Assembly (NCBI GenBank): GCA_021792045.1
Contig: JAJYVJ010000001.1
Coordinates: 22,579-86,578, forward strand
DNA length: 64,000 bases
Reading direction: 5' to 3'
DNA from: Thermoplasmata archaeon
GTDB taxonomy: Archaea > Thermoplasmatota > Thermoplasmata > Thermoplasmatales > Thermoplasmataceae
Positions 1-8,236 of the stretch are shown in pieces. Both the position numbers and the translations under genes were made by a program. Position 1 is the stretch's first letter; the number at the start of each line of letters is the position of its first letter. The notes under the pieces were generated by a model. That model worked only from the letters and a program-made list of their open reading frames with translations, made no database searches and had not been told where the DNA came from.

Positions 1-454
1 CCAGCACAACGCTGAAGCCCATTTTTTTTCCTAGAGCAATAAGTTCATTCTCTACATCATCCTTCCCGCCCTGTCCAAAAATTATGAGTCTTTGTGCAGG
101 TTTAAAGGGCTCAAGAAAAACCTCTATTGTTCCGCCACAGAAGGTTTCAACGTAGATGTCGTTTTCGCTCTCTTTTGAGATCATAGCTTGAAGGCCATCT
201 TTAGCGGTCTCGAGATGTATCCTTATTGTTCTTGGCTCGCCGGTGATTAAAGTTTTGCGCGCTTCGTCGATGATCACCGATTCAGGGCATGCACCACCTA
301 ACGAGCCGTAAATAACCTGGGCGTCTTTTACTATAACCCTGAAGCCAGGCTTTGCAAGTGCAGAACCTTCAGATCGGACAACGGATGCCACCACAAATGT
401 TGATTTTTCGTTTTTCAAATGCTCAAGTTCTGATATATAGTCATAATCACCCAT
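1..454 (-). CDS. XdhC/CoxI-family protein, 3' end beyond window
   Basis: Minus-strand frame from an ATG at 454 (MGDYDYIS) that stays open for about 151 codons and leaves the window at base 1. Seen: SLGGACPES at residues 51-59, CGGTIEVFLEP at 106-116, then a Rossmann-like start RLIIFGQGG at 122-130. The order of a Cys-containing Gly-rich loop, a CGG-x-hydrophobic-E-P segment and a nucleotide-binding fold is that of the XdhC/CoxI family, which helps insert or sulfurate the molybdenum cofactor of xanthine dehydrogenase/CO dehydrogenase-type enzymes. The family is usually about 250-350 residues, so the C-terminal half is missing here. Its molybdoenzyme partners would lie to the left of the window. 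The family call is fairly firm; the partner enzyme is unknown. Confidence 0.78.
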   Translation of the reverse strand, partial: MGDYDYISELEHLKNEKSTFVVASVVRSEGSALAKPGFRVIVKDAQVIYGSLGGACPESVIIDEARKTLITGEPRTIRIHLETAKDGLQAMISKESENDIYVETFCGGTIEVFLEPFKPAQRLIIFGQGGKDDVENELIALGKKMGFSVVL

Positions 455-642
455 ATACTCCGATTGAAATCTGATTAATCTAATTTCGTATTATTCGAAT
501 AAGTATCACTCGCCTTATGTGTTCATCCTCATTGAGCACAGGCATAATGCGCAATTTTTATAGGATTCTCGATAAAAGTTATCATTTATGGATAACGTTT
601 TGTGATTCATGATACGATAACTGATAAGGTAAAATTTAGAGC

Positions 643-654
643 AATATTTATATC
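643..654 (+). promoter_or_regulatory. TATA-like box for the 695 surface protein
   Basis: AATATTTATATC lies about 45 bases before the TTG start, leaving a leader of roughly 20 bases. That leader contains a Shine-Dalgarno-like GAGGAAG at 681-687. Predicted by pattern only. Confidence 0.45.
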
Positions 655-694
655 AGTCAGTTCCTTTAGCGTGCTTACAAGAGGAAGATGATAA

Positions 695-3604
695 TTGCAT
701 AAGTACAGTTTGATTGCAGTCATAGTAGTCCTCGCTTTTCTGGCGAGTACGTTTACAGTGATTGGAGCAAGTAATGCTATAACGCCGCAGACAGGAACGG
801 TGAACTATACGGTGTATGACGTATATGGATCTAATAGTTCGCTTGCTAATCCTTCAACAGTAATGAACATAGCTACCGTTTCGGGAATAACTGTAGAATC
901 GCTGACCGGAAGTTCTGGGTCGTTCTCTTTGGACTATGGTAGTTACCTGGTAACTTTTCCATCAGCCAGAAATACAGTGTCTCTGCTAGGCACAGTTATA
1001 ACCAACTATACACAGTACTATCTCACAGTTTCTTCATCCACAACGAGCGAAAACTTTAGCATTGGGGTTTCAGAGACGGTGTTGTCAACAATAAGTGTCA
1101 GCATGCCAGGTCTGGTATATCTTAACCTCAGTACATTTTCAGGGTTTCAATTTTATTCCAGTTCAGGTAGCTCCTCTACTGCATCGACCTTTTCCACCTA
1201 CGTCCCCGTTTCATACTTTTTTGCGGATGTATACTCCAGTGGAACCACCTATTCATATCTGCTGAAAGGGAGTAGCAGCATCTCTTTGAATCCAAAGGCC
1301 CTTCCGGTTGATATTTACGGGAAAGTGACAAATAAAACAGGGAGCGCAATAAATAATTTCAATATAACAGTGATTGGAAAGAATAGCAATTACTATGTGG
1401 AGAACTTTAATGGGAATCCATACTCTTTCGCTTTCAATCCCGTAAATGTGTCATATCTGGTGTTTTCTTCTCCGGGATATAAGCCATACCAGATCGCTGC
1501 ACCAACCTCAACAGGATTACATAAACAGAATGTTTCTTTGATATCAGGAGGTAGTGATATAAGCTATAATTATTCAATAGGTGCAAATCCTGATTTTCTT
1601 AATCTGACAGTTCACTTTGCCGTGTCAAATTCAACTGCACTTCCTTATTTTGCAAATTCCTCTGTAGGTTCCTTATACTGGCAAATCAGGATGGATAAAC
1701 TCACAACATCATCCATATCCACATTCTTATCAAACTATGGAGAAAAATACACAAACAGCTCATTTTTCCTCAATGGAACAAATTATAACCTCTCAGGAAG
1801 CACCTTCAAAATCGTGTCATTTACAAATAGCAGCCTTAATGCCTTTGTAAATCTCACATATAAGACATCTGGCCTTTCGAAGGTTAATTTATCCAATGGA
1901 TTCAATGTGAAGCTGTATGCCAAATCCACAGAGTACTCTTCTGGGAGTTTATACTTCAATTACGCATTGAATTACAACGCACCCGGCATGGCGCTATCTT
2001 CTCCCGCTTCGGCGGTAAAGACATTCATAAGTCCGGTAGTTTTGAGGCCACAGACCTCCTCTGGTTTTATAAGTCTCGTTTTCTCGACACCATCGAATCC
2101 TTCGGTAAATACAAGCAAACTTGACCTTTACTGGATCGGGATGAATCGTTATGTCGATTACATGGGTAATTTTTCCAATGGATCTCCATATTTTGTGGTT
2201 CCGTTGAATGACAACATTTATTTCAATGCTTCAGCTGGATTCTTCAATCCTGCAACGAATTCCAACAACTATCAGGATTCCCTCAATTTTAGCTGGAAAG
2301 TAGGATCAAGTTATTTCACACCCGTAACCACACCGGCCTTTAATGCCAGCTATAGATTCACCTCATCAGGCACATATAACGTTTCCCTCACATTCACAAG
2401 CGGATCGGGGAGGACCAACAGCACCCATTTTGTTATCTACGTATTCAATTCCACACCAACAGCTTCATTAAACGTTTCGTACAACGGAAAAATCTTGTTG
2501 CCAACGTCTACGTTGAGCAATGGGTCATCAAAATCATTCAACGTTCTGCAATCTAAGATCATGGATTTCAATGCTAATGGCTCCAAGCTGCCGATACCAT
2601 CCACGAGTTATTACGCACCACTCTCCTATTATTGGATTTTACCGAATTACACAACGACCGGAAAGAATATCACTAACCCCTCTGACGTTTTTTCTGTGCC
2701 GTATATAGCATCGCACAAGAATGATGTCGGGTACCTGAATGTAATTAGCGCGGCAGGTATAACAAACGTTACCATGTATATGCATGTGAACGATACAACA
2801 CCCCCCACACCGGTTGTGACTTTATATAATTCAACAAATGCGGTAATTTCTCAGCCAGTTGCGGGAAAACCTGTGACATTTTCTGCTAACAGTTCATATG
2901 ATCAGTATTATGGTTCAAGCAAGAATCTTACCTACAGCTGGGCGTTCCTGTACTCCAACGGAACGGTGTTAAAACCAGGTAATGCCAACATTTCTATGAT
3001 CGGTGGTGGATATAACTCGACATTCATTAAGGTTGAATTCTACACCCTTTCCTCACTCACTGTTTCTCTCAAGGCGACAAATCCAGCCGGTATAACCGCG
3101 TACTCGAACAATACTCTCACCCAAACCGTCAATTCACCATACATAGTTGTGAAGAACGTTGTCATGCCAAAGTCTCTGAATTCAGGATCCTCAGCTACAG
3201 CTACCATAAACGTAACAAATAATGGCACTGTCGCCGCGTCATCATTTTACATAGACTTGTTAGTGAACGGTAAAGTGGTACAGTCCCACACTTACGGTCT
3301 TATAAACGCGAGCCAGACAGAGAGCGTTAAATTTTCTTTCGCGCCACCCATTAGTGGAAAAGTCTCTTTTGTTTTTCAGGCAGGTAACAGCAGCGAACCT
3401 TCCTTCTTCGCGAAAGACGAAGCTTATAGTATAACAAAATCAGTTAGTCCGCCGACATGGGAAACCCCTGTGATAATAGTGGGTGTCATTGCTGTAATAG
3501 TTGTGATCGGCTTAGTTTATTATAGGTTTTCGACGAGAGGGACTAGGCAGAAGAAGGATACCGGAAACAAGCAGAATATAAGACTCCCTGGGAGGAAGCA
3601 ATGA
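695..3604 (+). CDS. Large membrane-anchored surface protein with PKD- and CARDB-like domains
   Basis: The TTG start at 695 is chosen because GAGGAAG (681-687) sits seven bases before it and the ATG at 688 reads only four codons before a stop. The 969-residue product has an N-terminal hydrophobic signal (about residues 4-25), a very long Ser/Thr/Asn-rich exterior with many N-x-S/T sequons, and one C-terminal membrane helix (about 925-945) followed by a short basic tail. Around residues 700-790 is a PKD-like segment (PVAGKPVTFSANSS, then LTYSWAF). Around 810-915 a CARDB-like segment has the form NSGSSATATINVTNNGT. No catalytic motif was seen. Probably a heavily glycosylated cell-envelope protein attached to the membrane, exposed outside. 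Function beyond adhesion or envelope structure cannot be stated. Confidence 0.8.
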   Translation: MHKYSLIAVIVVLAFLASTFTVIGASNAITPQTGTVNYTVYDVYGSNSSLANPSTVMNIATVSGITVESLTGSSGSFSLDYGSYLVTFPSARNTVSLLGTVITNYTQYYLTVSSSTTSENFSIGVSETVLSTISVSMPGLVYLNLSTFSGFQFYSSSGSSSTASTFSTYVPVSYFFADVYSSGTTYSYLLKGSSSISLNPKALPVDIYGKVTNKTGSAINNFNITVIGKNSNYYVENFNGNPYSFAFNPVNVSYLVFSSPGYKPYQIAAPTSTGLHKQNVSLISGGSDISYNYSIGANPDFLNLTVHFAVSNSTALPYFANSSVGSLYWQIRMDKLTTSSISTFLSNYGEKYTNSSFFLNGTNYNLSGSTFKIVSFTNSSLNAFVNLTYKTSGLSKVNLSNGFNVKLYAKSTEYSSGSLYFNYALNYNAPGMALSSPASAVKTFISPVVLRPQTSSGFISLVFSTPSNPSVNTSKLDLYWIGMNRYVDYMGNFSNGSPYFVVPLNDNIYFNASAGFFNPATNSNNYQDSLNFSWKVGSSYFTPVTTPAFNASYRFTSSGTYNVSLTFTSGSGRTNSTHFVIYVFNSTPTASLNVSYNGKILLPTSTLSNGSSKSFNVLQSKIMDFNANGSKLPIPSTSYYAPLSYYWILPNYTTTGKNITNPSDVFSVPYIASHKNDVGYLNVISAAGITNVTMYMHVNDTTPPTPVVTLYNSTNAVISQPVAGKPVTFSANSSYDQYYGSSKNLTYSWAFLYSNGTVLKPGNANISMIGGGYNSTFIKVEFYTLSSLTVSLKATNPAGITAYSNNTLTQTVNSPYIVVKNVVMPKSLNSGSSATATINVTNNGTVAASSFYIDLLVNGKVVQSHTYGLINASQTESVKFSFAPPISGKVSFVFQAGNSSEPSFFAKDEAYSITKSVSPPTWETPVIIVGVIAVIVVIGLVYYRFSTRGTRQKKDTGNKQNIRLPGRKQ

Positions 3605-3687
3605 TAACAGGGTATTCTAAAAATTTTACAATTTTTTTAAAACTTTAATTTAATAACGCTTTAAGAAGAAATATTCAATACTATCTG

Positions 3688-3706
3688 TTCACTACACTAT
3701 AGTGAA
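3688..3706. promoter_or_regulatory. Inverted repeat at the start of the 3702 regulator
   Basis: TTCACTA (3688-3694) and TAGTGAA (3700-3706) are perfect inverted arms around a 5-base spacer, and the right arm covers the GTG start at 3702. TTCACT recurs directly after it at 3707. A dyad overlapping the start of a winged-helix gene suggests an autoregulatory operator, by inference. Confidence 0.4.
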
Positions 3707-4796
3707 TTCACTTATGAGCAGCGATAATCCTGTGGTTAAGGCGAGGGATCAAAAACAGAGAACAAAGGAAGAACTCATTAAACTGATCAAAGAAAATCAG
3801 CCCATAAGGTTCAAAGAACTACTTGAATACTCCGATCTTTCTAATAGATGGCTCTCTGAGATGCTGAAGGAACTCGTTTCCGACGGTTTGATAATGAAGG
3901 GGAATAACAACGTTATGCTGAAGAACGGGCAGGAGAAAAAGAATGTTGAATCTTATACTCTTACCGAGGAAGGGAATAAAGTATATAGGAGGATATGGCC
4001 GGCATTCAACTCAATGGCTGATCTAAGGCAGGATCTTTCAGATTATGTGGAGTTCGGATATTCTCTCGGTCCAAAAGCGCATTATTCCAAGAATGATTTC
4101 TCCTATGGAAACAGAACAAGCATAATCGCCAGTAAGAACGTCGATCCTTCTTACTTTGAGATAACGAAGATGTTCATAAAGGAGCTTGGCAGGCGTGCAA
4201 GACAGAACGTAATGGCTGGGGTAATCGATCTCGTTGTGAAAAGATATCCCGATTATGTTGAAGGGAAAAATGAAGGTTCTTCGGGGAAGATCGTGTTCTA
4301 CACTGAGGTCGATCTGTCAAAGCTCGTGAACGACATCGATTACTATTTCCGATTCATCCAGGACCTCGAAAACGGGCGAAATCCGTTATTCAACAATCCT
4401 GTAAAATCCCTTGGCGTGCTCTATGACAGCATAGTTATTGCGGACAGGGTAGTGAAGAATAAGGTCCAGCTGGATAACGTCATAAACTGGATATCAGGGC
4501 ATTTAAAGGATTTCTCAGACATTTACGACCTGGATTTAGACCTGGAGATGCTCATAAGACTCAACACACTGATAGAATCAGAGAAGAGCCCGTTTGGAAG
4601 CGAGGAGTATTCTGAAAAGTTTAAGGACAGACCTGAGTGGAAGACCTACTTGGACTATTATCTCGTCCTAAAGATCATAAATTTCAGGAGCAGGCAGAGG
4701 CTCGAAGAACTGGATAGGTTCTGGGAAACGCGTTACGATACGTACAATTTTAACTCGATGGAAGAATTCATGGACTATATTTCTTCATTGCAGTGA
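3702..4796 (+). CDS. Winged-helix DNA-binding protein with long helical C-terminal region
   Basis: 364 residues from GTG 3702; an ATG at 3714 is an equally possible start. Residues about 20-95 look like a winged helix: a first helix TKEELIKLIKENQ, a recognition-helix region SNRWLSEMLKELVSDGLI, then a wing and YTLTEEGNKVYRRI, the usual ending of MarR/PadR/HxlR-type domains. The remaining ~270 residues are mostly charged helical sequence (for example EMLIRLNTLIESEKS) and match no family I can name. No membrane segment. The gene stands alone after a T-rich gap behind the surface protein, and a dyad overlaps its start, which fits autoregulation. Possibly a transcription regulator with a large effector or oligomerisation domain; the target is unknown. 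Confidence 0.65.
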   Translation: MNSLMSSDNPVVKARDQKQRTKEELIKLIKENQPIRFKELLEYSDLSNRWLSEMLKELVSDGLIMKGNNNVMLKNGQEKKNVESYTLTEEGNKVYRRIWPAFNSMADLRQDLSDYVEFGYSLGPKAHYSKNDFSYGNRTSIIASKNVDPSYFEITKMFIKELGRRARQNVMAGVIDLVVKRYPDYVEGKNEGSSGKIVFYTEVDLSKLVNDIDYYFRFIQDLENGRNPLFNNPVKSLGVLYDSIVIADRVVKNKVQLDNVINWISGHLKDFSDIYDLDLDLEMLIRLNTLIESEKSPFGSEEYSEKFKDRPEWKTYLDYYLVLKIINFRSRQRLEELDRFWETRYDTYNFNSMEEFMDYISSLQ

Positions 4797-5190
4797 TACG
4801 CGGATTTCTCTTCATGCTATTTCCACGTCTTGTTCACCGTTAGAGTTCAACTCGTAGTTTCCCTTATCTTCTTGGTCTACGAATATTCTCTTGTGGATCT
4901 CGCTATTTTTTTTTGGCAATGAAAGATCACGCAACCCTCTCGTATTTTAAGGGCTATTTAGGAGATAAATATTCTTCATCCTTTATCGCCACTAGGAATG
5001 TTGAAAAGGATTTCAGTGTTCATGAAATATACCGCATGGATTTTCATGATCCCGGGTACTTCATTTTACATGGTCTAGGGACGCAAATTGATAGGTCCAG
5101 AAGCAATTGTTTTAATTCAATATAGAAAATATTCAACCAGTCCGGAGAAGATTTAAGTATTCTTCAATGATTCGTTTTTGAATAGATAAT
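4797..5190. other. Intergenic region, no supported gene
   Basis: Contains two weak overlapping open frames on opposite strands (4913-5125 plus and 4812-4934 minus), neither with a recognisable domain. TTTAAGTATT at 5151-5160 is a plausible TATA box for the 5191 gene. Otherwise nothing was recognised. Confidence 0.4.
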
Positions 5191-7119
5191 ATGTCTGCAC
5201 ATCTTCGATTGAGGTTGTTCACAATCATGATCCTTATGGTTATGTTTTTTGCAAGCTGCGCTTTTGGGATAGCTGGAGATCACGTAGCTGAAAACGCTGT
5301 TACTGGAGTGTTCGCCATAAATAACGGGGTTCACCGCAACATCCATAATGAGGTCCAATCAAGTTCATCATTTCAGTATAGCGAGGAAACGCTTGTCCTT
5401 TTGAATGGCACGATCATTCAAGGAAATTTTGCGAACAGGGTTGAACCGGTAAATCCATGGGCTGTTGCATACGATCCTTCTAATGGTTATGTTTACGTTG
5501 CCAACTATGGCTTAAACGATGTTTATGTGATAAATTCATCAAACAGCATCATCGCAAAGATTGGTGTTGGAATAGAACCAGATTCCGTTGTTTATGACCC
5601 TTTCAATCATGATATTTATGTATCCAACTTTGAATCTGAAAACGTATCGGTTATTAATCCAACAAACAGTGTTGTCCAGAGCATCAACTTAGGTGCAGAA
5701 CCACAGTCTCTGACCTATGATCCATTGAACCATATTGTCTATGGGTCAAATCCCGAGAACGATAGCATATCTGCGATAAATTCCACAACGGGAAATGTCT
5801 CTTCAATATCCATTCCGGGAGCACCCCATGCCGTGTGCTACGATCCTTCCAACGGCTACCTTTACTCTGCAGATTTCAATTCAAACAACACCTCCGTTAT
5901 CAACACGACATCAGGAAAGATCATAGATAACGTAACGGTTGGGACCGAGCCGTATGCCCTTGCCTTTGATCCGTTTAATGATTACATTTATGTTTCCAAT
6001 GCTGGCTCTAATAATATTTCGCTCATCAACACATTGAATGTCGTCGTGGTTACGGTCAATGTCGGAATAAATCCGGAAGGCATGGCTTACGATAATGAGA
6101 CTGAATATATGTATGTGGTCAATTTAGGTTCCTATAATGTCTCTGTCATAGCCCCTTCAGATCATGTGATTGGATCTGTAGATGTTGGTTTGTTACCAGA
6201 TTCAGCGGTCTATGATCCACTAAACGGGTACGTCTATGTTACGGATACTGCGAACGGCACAGTTACTATAATCATGCCTCCTGCCAAAAAATACAGCGTG
6301 GCTTTCAATGAATCTGGTTTGCCTTCCGGATATGCATGGAATCTGACCTTTAATGGCTCCGTTCATAAACTCGATAATTCGTCATACGTTTTCTCTGTGC
6401 AGAATGGTAGCTATAATTACAGTGCATCCTCAGAGGGTTATCGTGTAATATCAGGCTTAGTTGTAGTCAATGGTTCAAACATGTCGGTAAACCTCACCTT
6501 CGTTCCGGTGAATTACAGCGTTTCCTTCACAGAATCAGGCCTTCCTGCCGGTACTGAATGGTACGTCAACGTCACCAACACGAGTACGGGATATGTGCTT
6601 CATGGGCGCTCAAATCTTTCTGATATGCCATTCTTCCTCTCTAATGGTTCTTACGCCTACACGGTTGCATCCGCGGACAAGAATTATGCTCCCTCACCGT
6701 CATCAGGCTCGCTGAGTGTCAACGGTACGAATTCATCGATTGTCCTGGTGTTCAAGGAGCTGAGGTATTCTGTTATATTCTCAGAGACGGGCCTTCAATC
6801 AGGCGTATCATGGTCTGTGACATTTGATGGCATAACCGATTCGTCTACGTCAAGTTCCATAACGTTCATCGTTCCAAACGGAACGTATTCCTACGTCATA
6901 GGATCGGTGGCAGGTTATACGCAGCCGTCTAACGGAACCGTGAGAGTAAACGGAAGCACCGTGATTCAATCGGTGGCATTCACAAGGTTATTCTCAGTGC
7001 CACCACCTGAGTTGCACCCAAAATCCCATTCCTTGGACGAGGAACTTTACATAATTACCGGGGTTCTGATAGTCGCAATCATCGCCCTTGCAGTCTACAT
7101 AGTGAAGAGGAAAAAATAG
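5191..7119 (+). CDS. Surface beta-propeller (YVTN/YncE-like) protein with GLPSG repeats and C-terminal anchor
   Basis: 642 residues. N-terminal signal around residues 8-26. Residues ~88-365 hold seven repeats of the form xPxxxxYDPxNGYVYVxN followed by a V-x-V-I-N strand, exactly the number for a seven-bladed propeller of the YVTN/YncE type. Then come three copies of a module starting YSVxFxExGLPxGxxWxV at about residues 367, 441 and 526. A C-terminal membrane helix (about 620-638) ends in a Lys/Arg tail. Many N-x-S/T sequons imply glycosylation outside the cell. YVTN propellers are known from archaeal surface-layer-type proteins; a binding or structural role outside the membrane is inferred. 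The GLPxG module recurs in the thermopsin-like protein at 8237, so the two probably share an envelope location. Confidence 0.85.
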   Translation: MSAHLRLRLFTIMILMVMFFASCAFGIAGDHVAENAVTGVFAINNGVHRNIHNEVQSSSSFQYSEETLVLLNGTIIQGNFANRVEPVNPWAVAYDPSNGYVYVANYGLNDVYVINSSNSIIAKIGVGIEPDSVVYDPFNHDIYVSNFESENVSVINPTNSVVQSINLGAEPQSLTYDPLNHIVYGSNPENDSISAINSTTGNVSSISIPGAPHAVCYDPSNGYLYSADFNSNNTSVINTTSGKIIDNVTVGTEPYALAFDPFNDYIYVSNAGSNNISLINTLNVVVVTVNVGINPEGMAYDNETEYMYVVNLGSYNVSVIAPSDHVIGSVDVGLLPDSAVYDPLNGYVYVTDTANGTVTIIMPPAKKYSVAFNESGLPSGYAWNLTFNGSVHKLDNSSYVFSVQNGSYNYSASSEGYRVISGLVVVNGSNMSVNLTFVPVNYSVSFTESGLPAGTEWYVNVTNTSTGYVLHGRSNLSDMPFFLSNGSYAYTVASADKNYAPSPSSGSLSVNGTNSSIVLVFKELRYSVIFSETGLQSGVSWSVTFDGITDSSTSSSITFIVPNGTYSYVIGSVAGYTQPSNGTVRVNGSTVIQSVAFTRLFSVPPPELHPKSHSLDEELYIITGVLIVAIIALAVYIVKRKK

Positions 7120-7127
7120 GATTTCAT

Positions 7128-7745
7128 TCACTGCTCTCTCAGGTGCCGGAGGATCATTTCGATAACCCTTGAGGCATCAGATCTGTTCAGCTCCTCCATG
7201 GATTCTGCATCAAAATTACTCAGGAAGCCGCTGATGATATCAGATCCTATGTTACCTGATTCTATCAGTCTCTTAATGTAGTTGATCTGGTTTTGCGTGA
7301 TCTTCGGGGAACCAGTAGAGGTATCTTCTCCAAAGTCCTGGGTGAAGAGGAACGAAGCTCCCGTCGCAGTTAGGACAGCGTCAACAAACGATCTCTTCTT
7401 CGCAATCTTGATCGCGGAGTTTGTCGCCCTTGCATCGTTCCTTTCAGGATCGATCTCAGATGTAGAGCAGGATCCAAAACCGTTACCCACGATCTTTCCA
7501 TCCTGAAATATCTTAGTCTCGAAAACAAACGTCTCGTTCTTCCCCCTGCACTCTTCCACTATGAAGGACTGCGATGTGAACGAGAACTCCTGAAGAAGAA
7601 GCTCAGCACCGCCCTTGAGAAGCGTCATCTTTTCTCCCCCGCGTATGTAGTCTGAGCCCTGCCTCATCTGCTCCCTGAACACCTTCAATATGGCATCCCT
7701 CTTTTCAATTTCTGTAGTTTCCAATATTTCTTCCTGTGGCCCCAT
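7128..7745 (-). CDS. Single-strand-annealing/recombination-like protein (tentative)
   Basis: 205 residues. Distinct segments: GGEKMTLLKGGAELLLQEF (about residues 36-54), a Cys pair (VEEC near 65; GSCSTSE near 91), then KIAKKRSFVDAVLTATGAS and LFTQD (about 113-137), and a C-terminal helical part beginning ITQNQINYIKRLIE. I associate this order (M-T-L-L-K-x-G-A-E, then K-x-A-K-K-R-x-x-V-D-A-V-L-T-A-T) with phage and mobile-element proteins next to recombination functions, and the C-terminal helices resemble those of annealing proteins such as RecT/Erf/Rad52-like groups. That is memory-based and not firm. It is divergent from a small winged-helix gene across perfect palindromes. No phage structural genes are nearby. 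Confidence 0.5.
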   Translation of the reverse strand: MGPQEEILETTEIEKRDAILKVFREQMRQGSDYIRGGEKMTLLKGGAELLLQEFSFTSQSFIVEECRGKNETFVFETKIFQDGKIVGNGFGSCSTSEIDPERNDARATNSAIKIAKKRSFVDAVLTATGASFLFTQDFGEDTSTGSPKITQNQINYIKRLIESGNIGSDIISGFLSNFDAESMEELNRSDASRVIEMILRHLREQ

Positions 7746-7782
7746 GATTCATAATATACTGTACATATATATAAATGTATCT

Positions 7783-7800
7783 ACAATCAAGCTTGATTGT
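7783..7800. promoter_or_regulatory. 18-bp perfect palindrome in divergent promoter
   Basis: ACAATCAAGCTTGATTGT is its own reverse complement. It lies between the divergent 7128-7745 and 7843-8103 genes, 38 bases from the first start. The motif GATTGTG recurs at the start of the winged-helix gene, so this is a likely operator of that regulator (inference). Confidence 0.55.
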
Positions 7801-7829
7801 GCATTATAAATTACCTTAAATATGCCAAA

Positions 7830-7839
7830 TCAATATTGA
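7830..7839. promoter_or_regulatory. 10-bp palindrome next to winged-helix start
   Basis: TCAATATTGA is a perfect palindrome ending three bases before the GTG start at 7843. It shares the TCAA/TTGA half-sites with the 7783-7800 palindrome, so it may be a second operator half-site cluster. Confidence 0.35.
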
Positions 7840-7842
7840 ATT

Positions 7843-8103
7843 GTGATTGTGAAAGCGTTATCTGAAAAACATTCTGTCTCAGTCCTGTTGGGTCTTCTGG
7901 ACAACGGCGAGGTTAGCAAGATGAGGATCATGAAATTTGGGCCCTCGATCAACTCGATAGATGCCCTCCTGGAAATACTGAAGAGGGAGGACCTCATAAG
8001 CGTGAAGGAGGAACGGAGGGGGAGGCGCGTATTCCTCATCTCTCTCACAGAGAAGGGGAGAAAGGTTGCAGAGATCCTGGACAGCATCAGGAAGATGGGA
8101 TGA
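7843..8103 (+). CDS. Small winged-helix transcription regulator
   Basis: 86 residues from GTG 7843 (a second GTG at 7849 is possible). The whole protein is one winged helix: SEKHSVSVLLGLLDNGEVS, then SIDALLEILKREDLISVKEE as the recognition region and VFLISLTEKGRKVAEILD as the wing and final helix, like MarR/HxlR/PadR minimal regulators. It is divergent from the annealing-like gene at 7128-7745, and the ~100-base spacer holds two palindromes, so it probably represses itself and its neighbour. No effector domain is present. Confidence 0.7.
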   Translation: MIVKALSEKHSVSVLLGLLDNGEVSKMRIMKFGPSINSIDALLEILKREDLISVKEERRGRRVFLISLTEKGRKVAEILDSIRKMG

Positions 8104-8208
8104 CTGTAATCGCACCAATCGAATTAATGCGGGATCTTGATCCTTGAACTTTCTCATCGCGTATCAAATTTCAGAATCTTTGAGGATTTGTTACTAATCC
8201 AGAGAAAG

Positions 8209-8217
8209 TATATATAT
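8209..8217 (+). promoter_or_regulatory. TATA box fixing the 8237 start
   Basis: TATATATAT is centred 24 bases before the ATG at 8237, the spacing seen at other leaderless genes here. It overlaps the more upstream ATG at 8216, arguing that 8237 is the real start. Confidence 0.5.
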
Positions 8218-8236
8218 GAATGATTCCTCTGAGCTT

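Noticed and set aside
4812..4934. Short minus-strand frame ending LNSNGEQDVEIA
   Set aside because: It looks coding-like but is only about 40 codons, lacks a ribosome-binding site and overlaps another weak frame; possibly a gene remnant.
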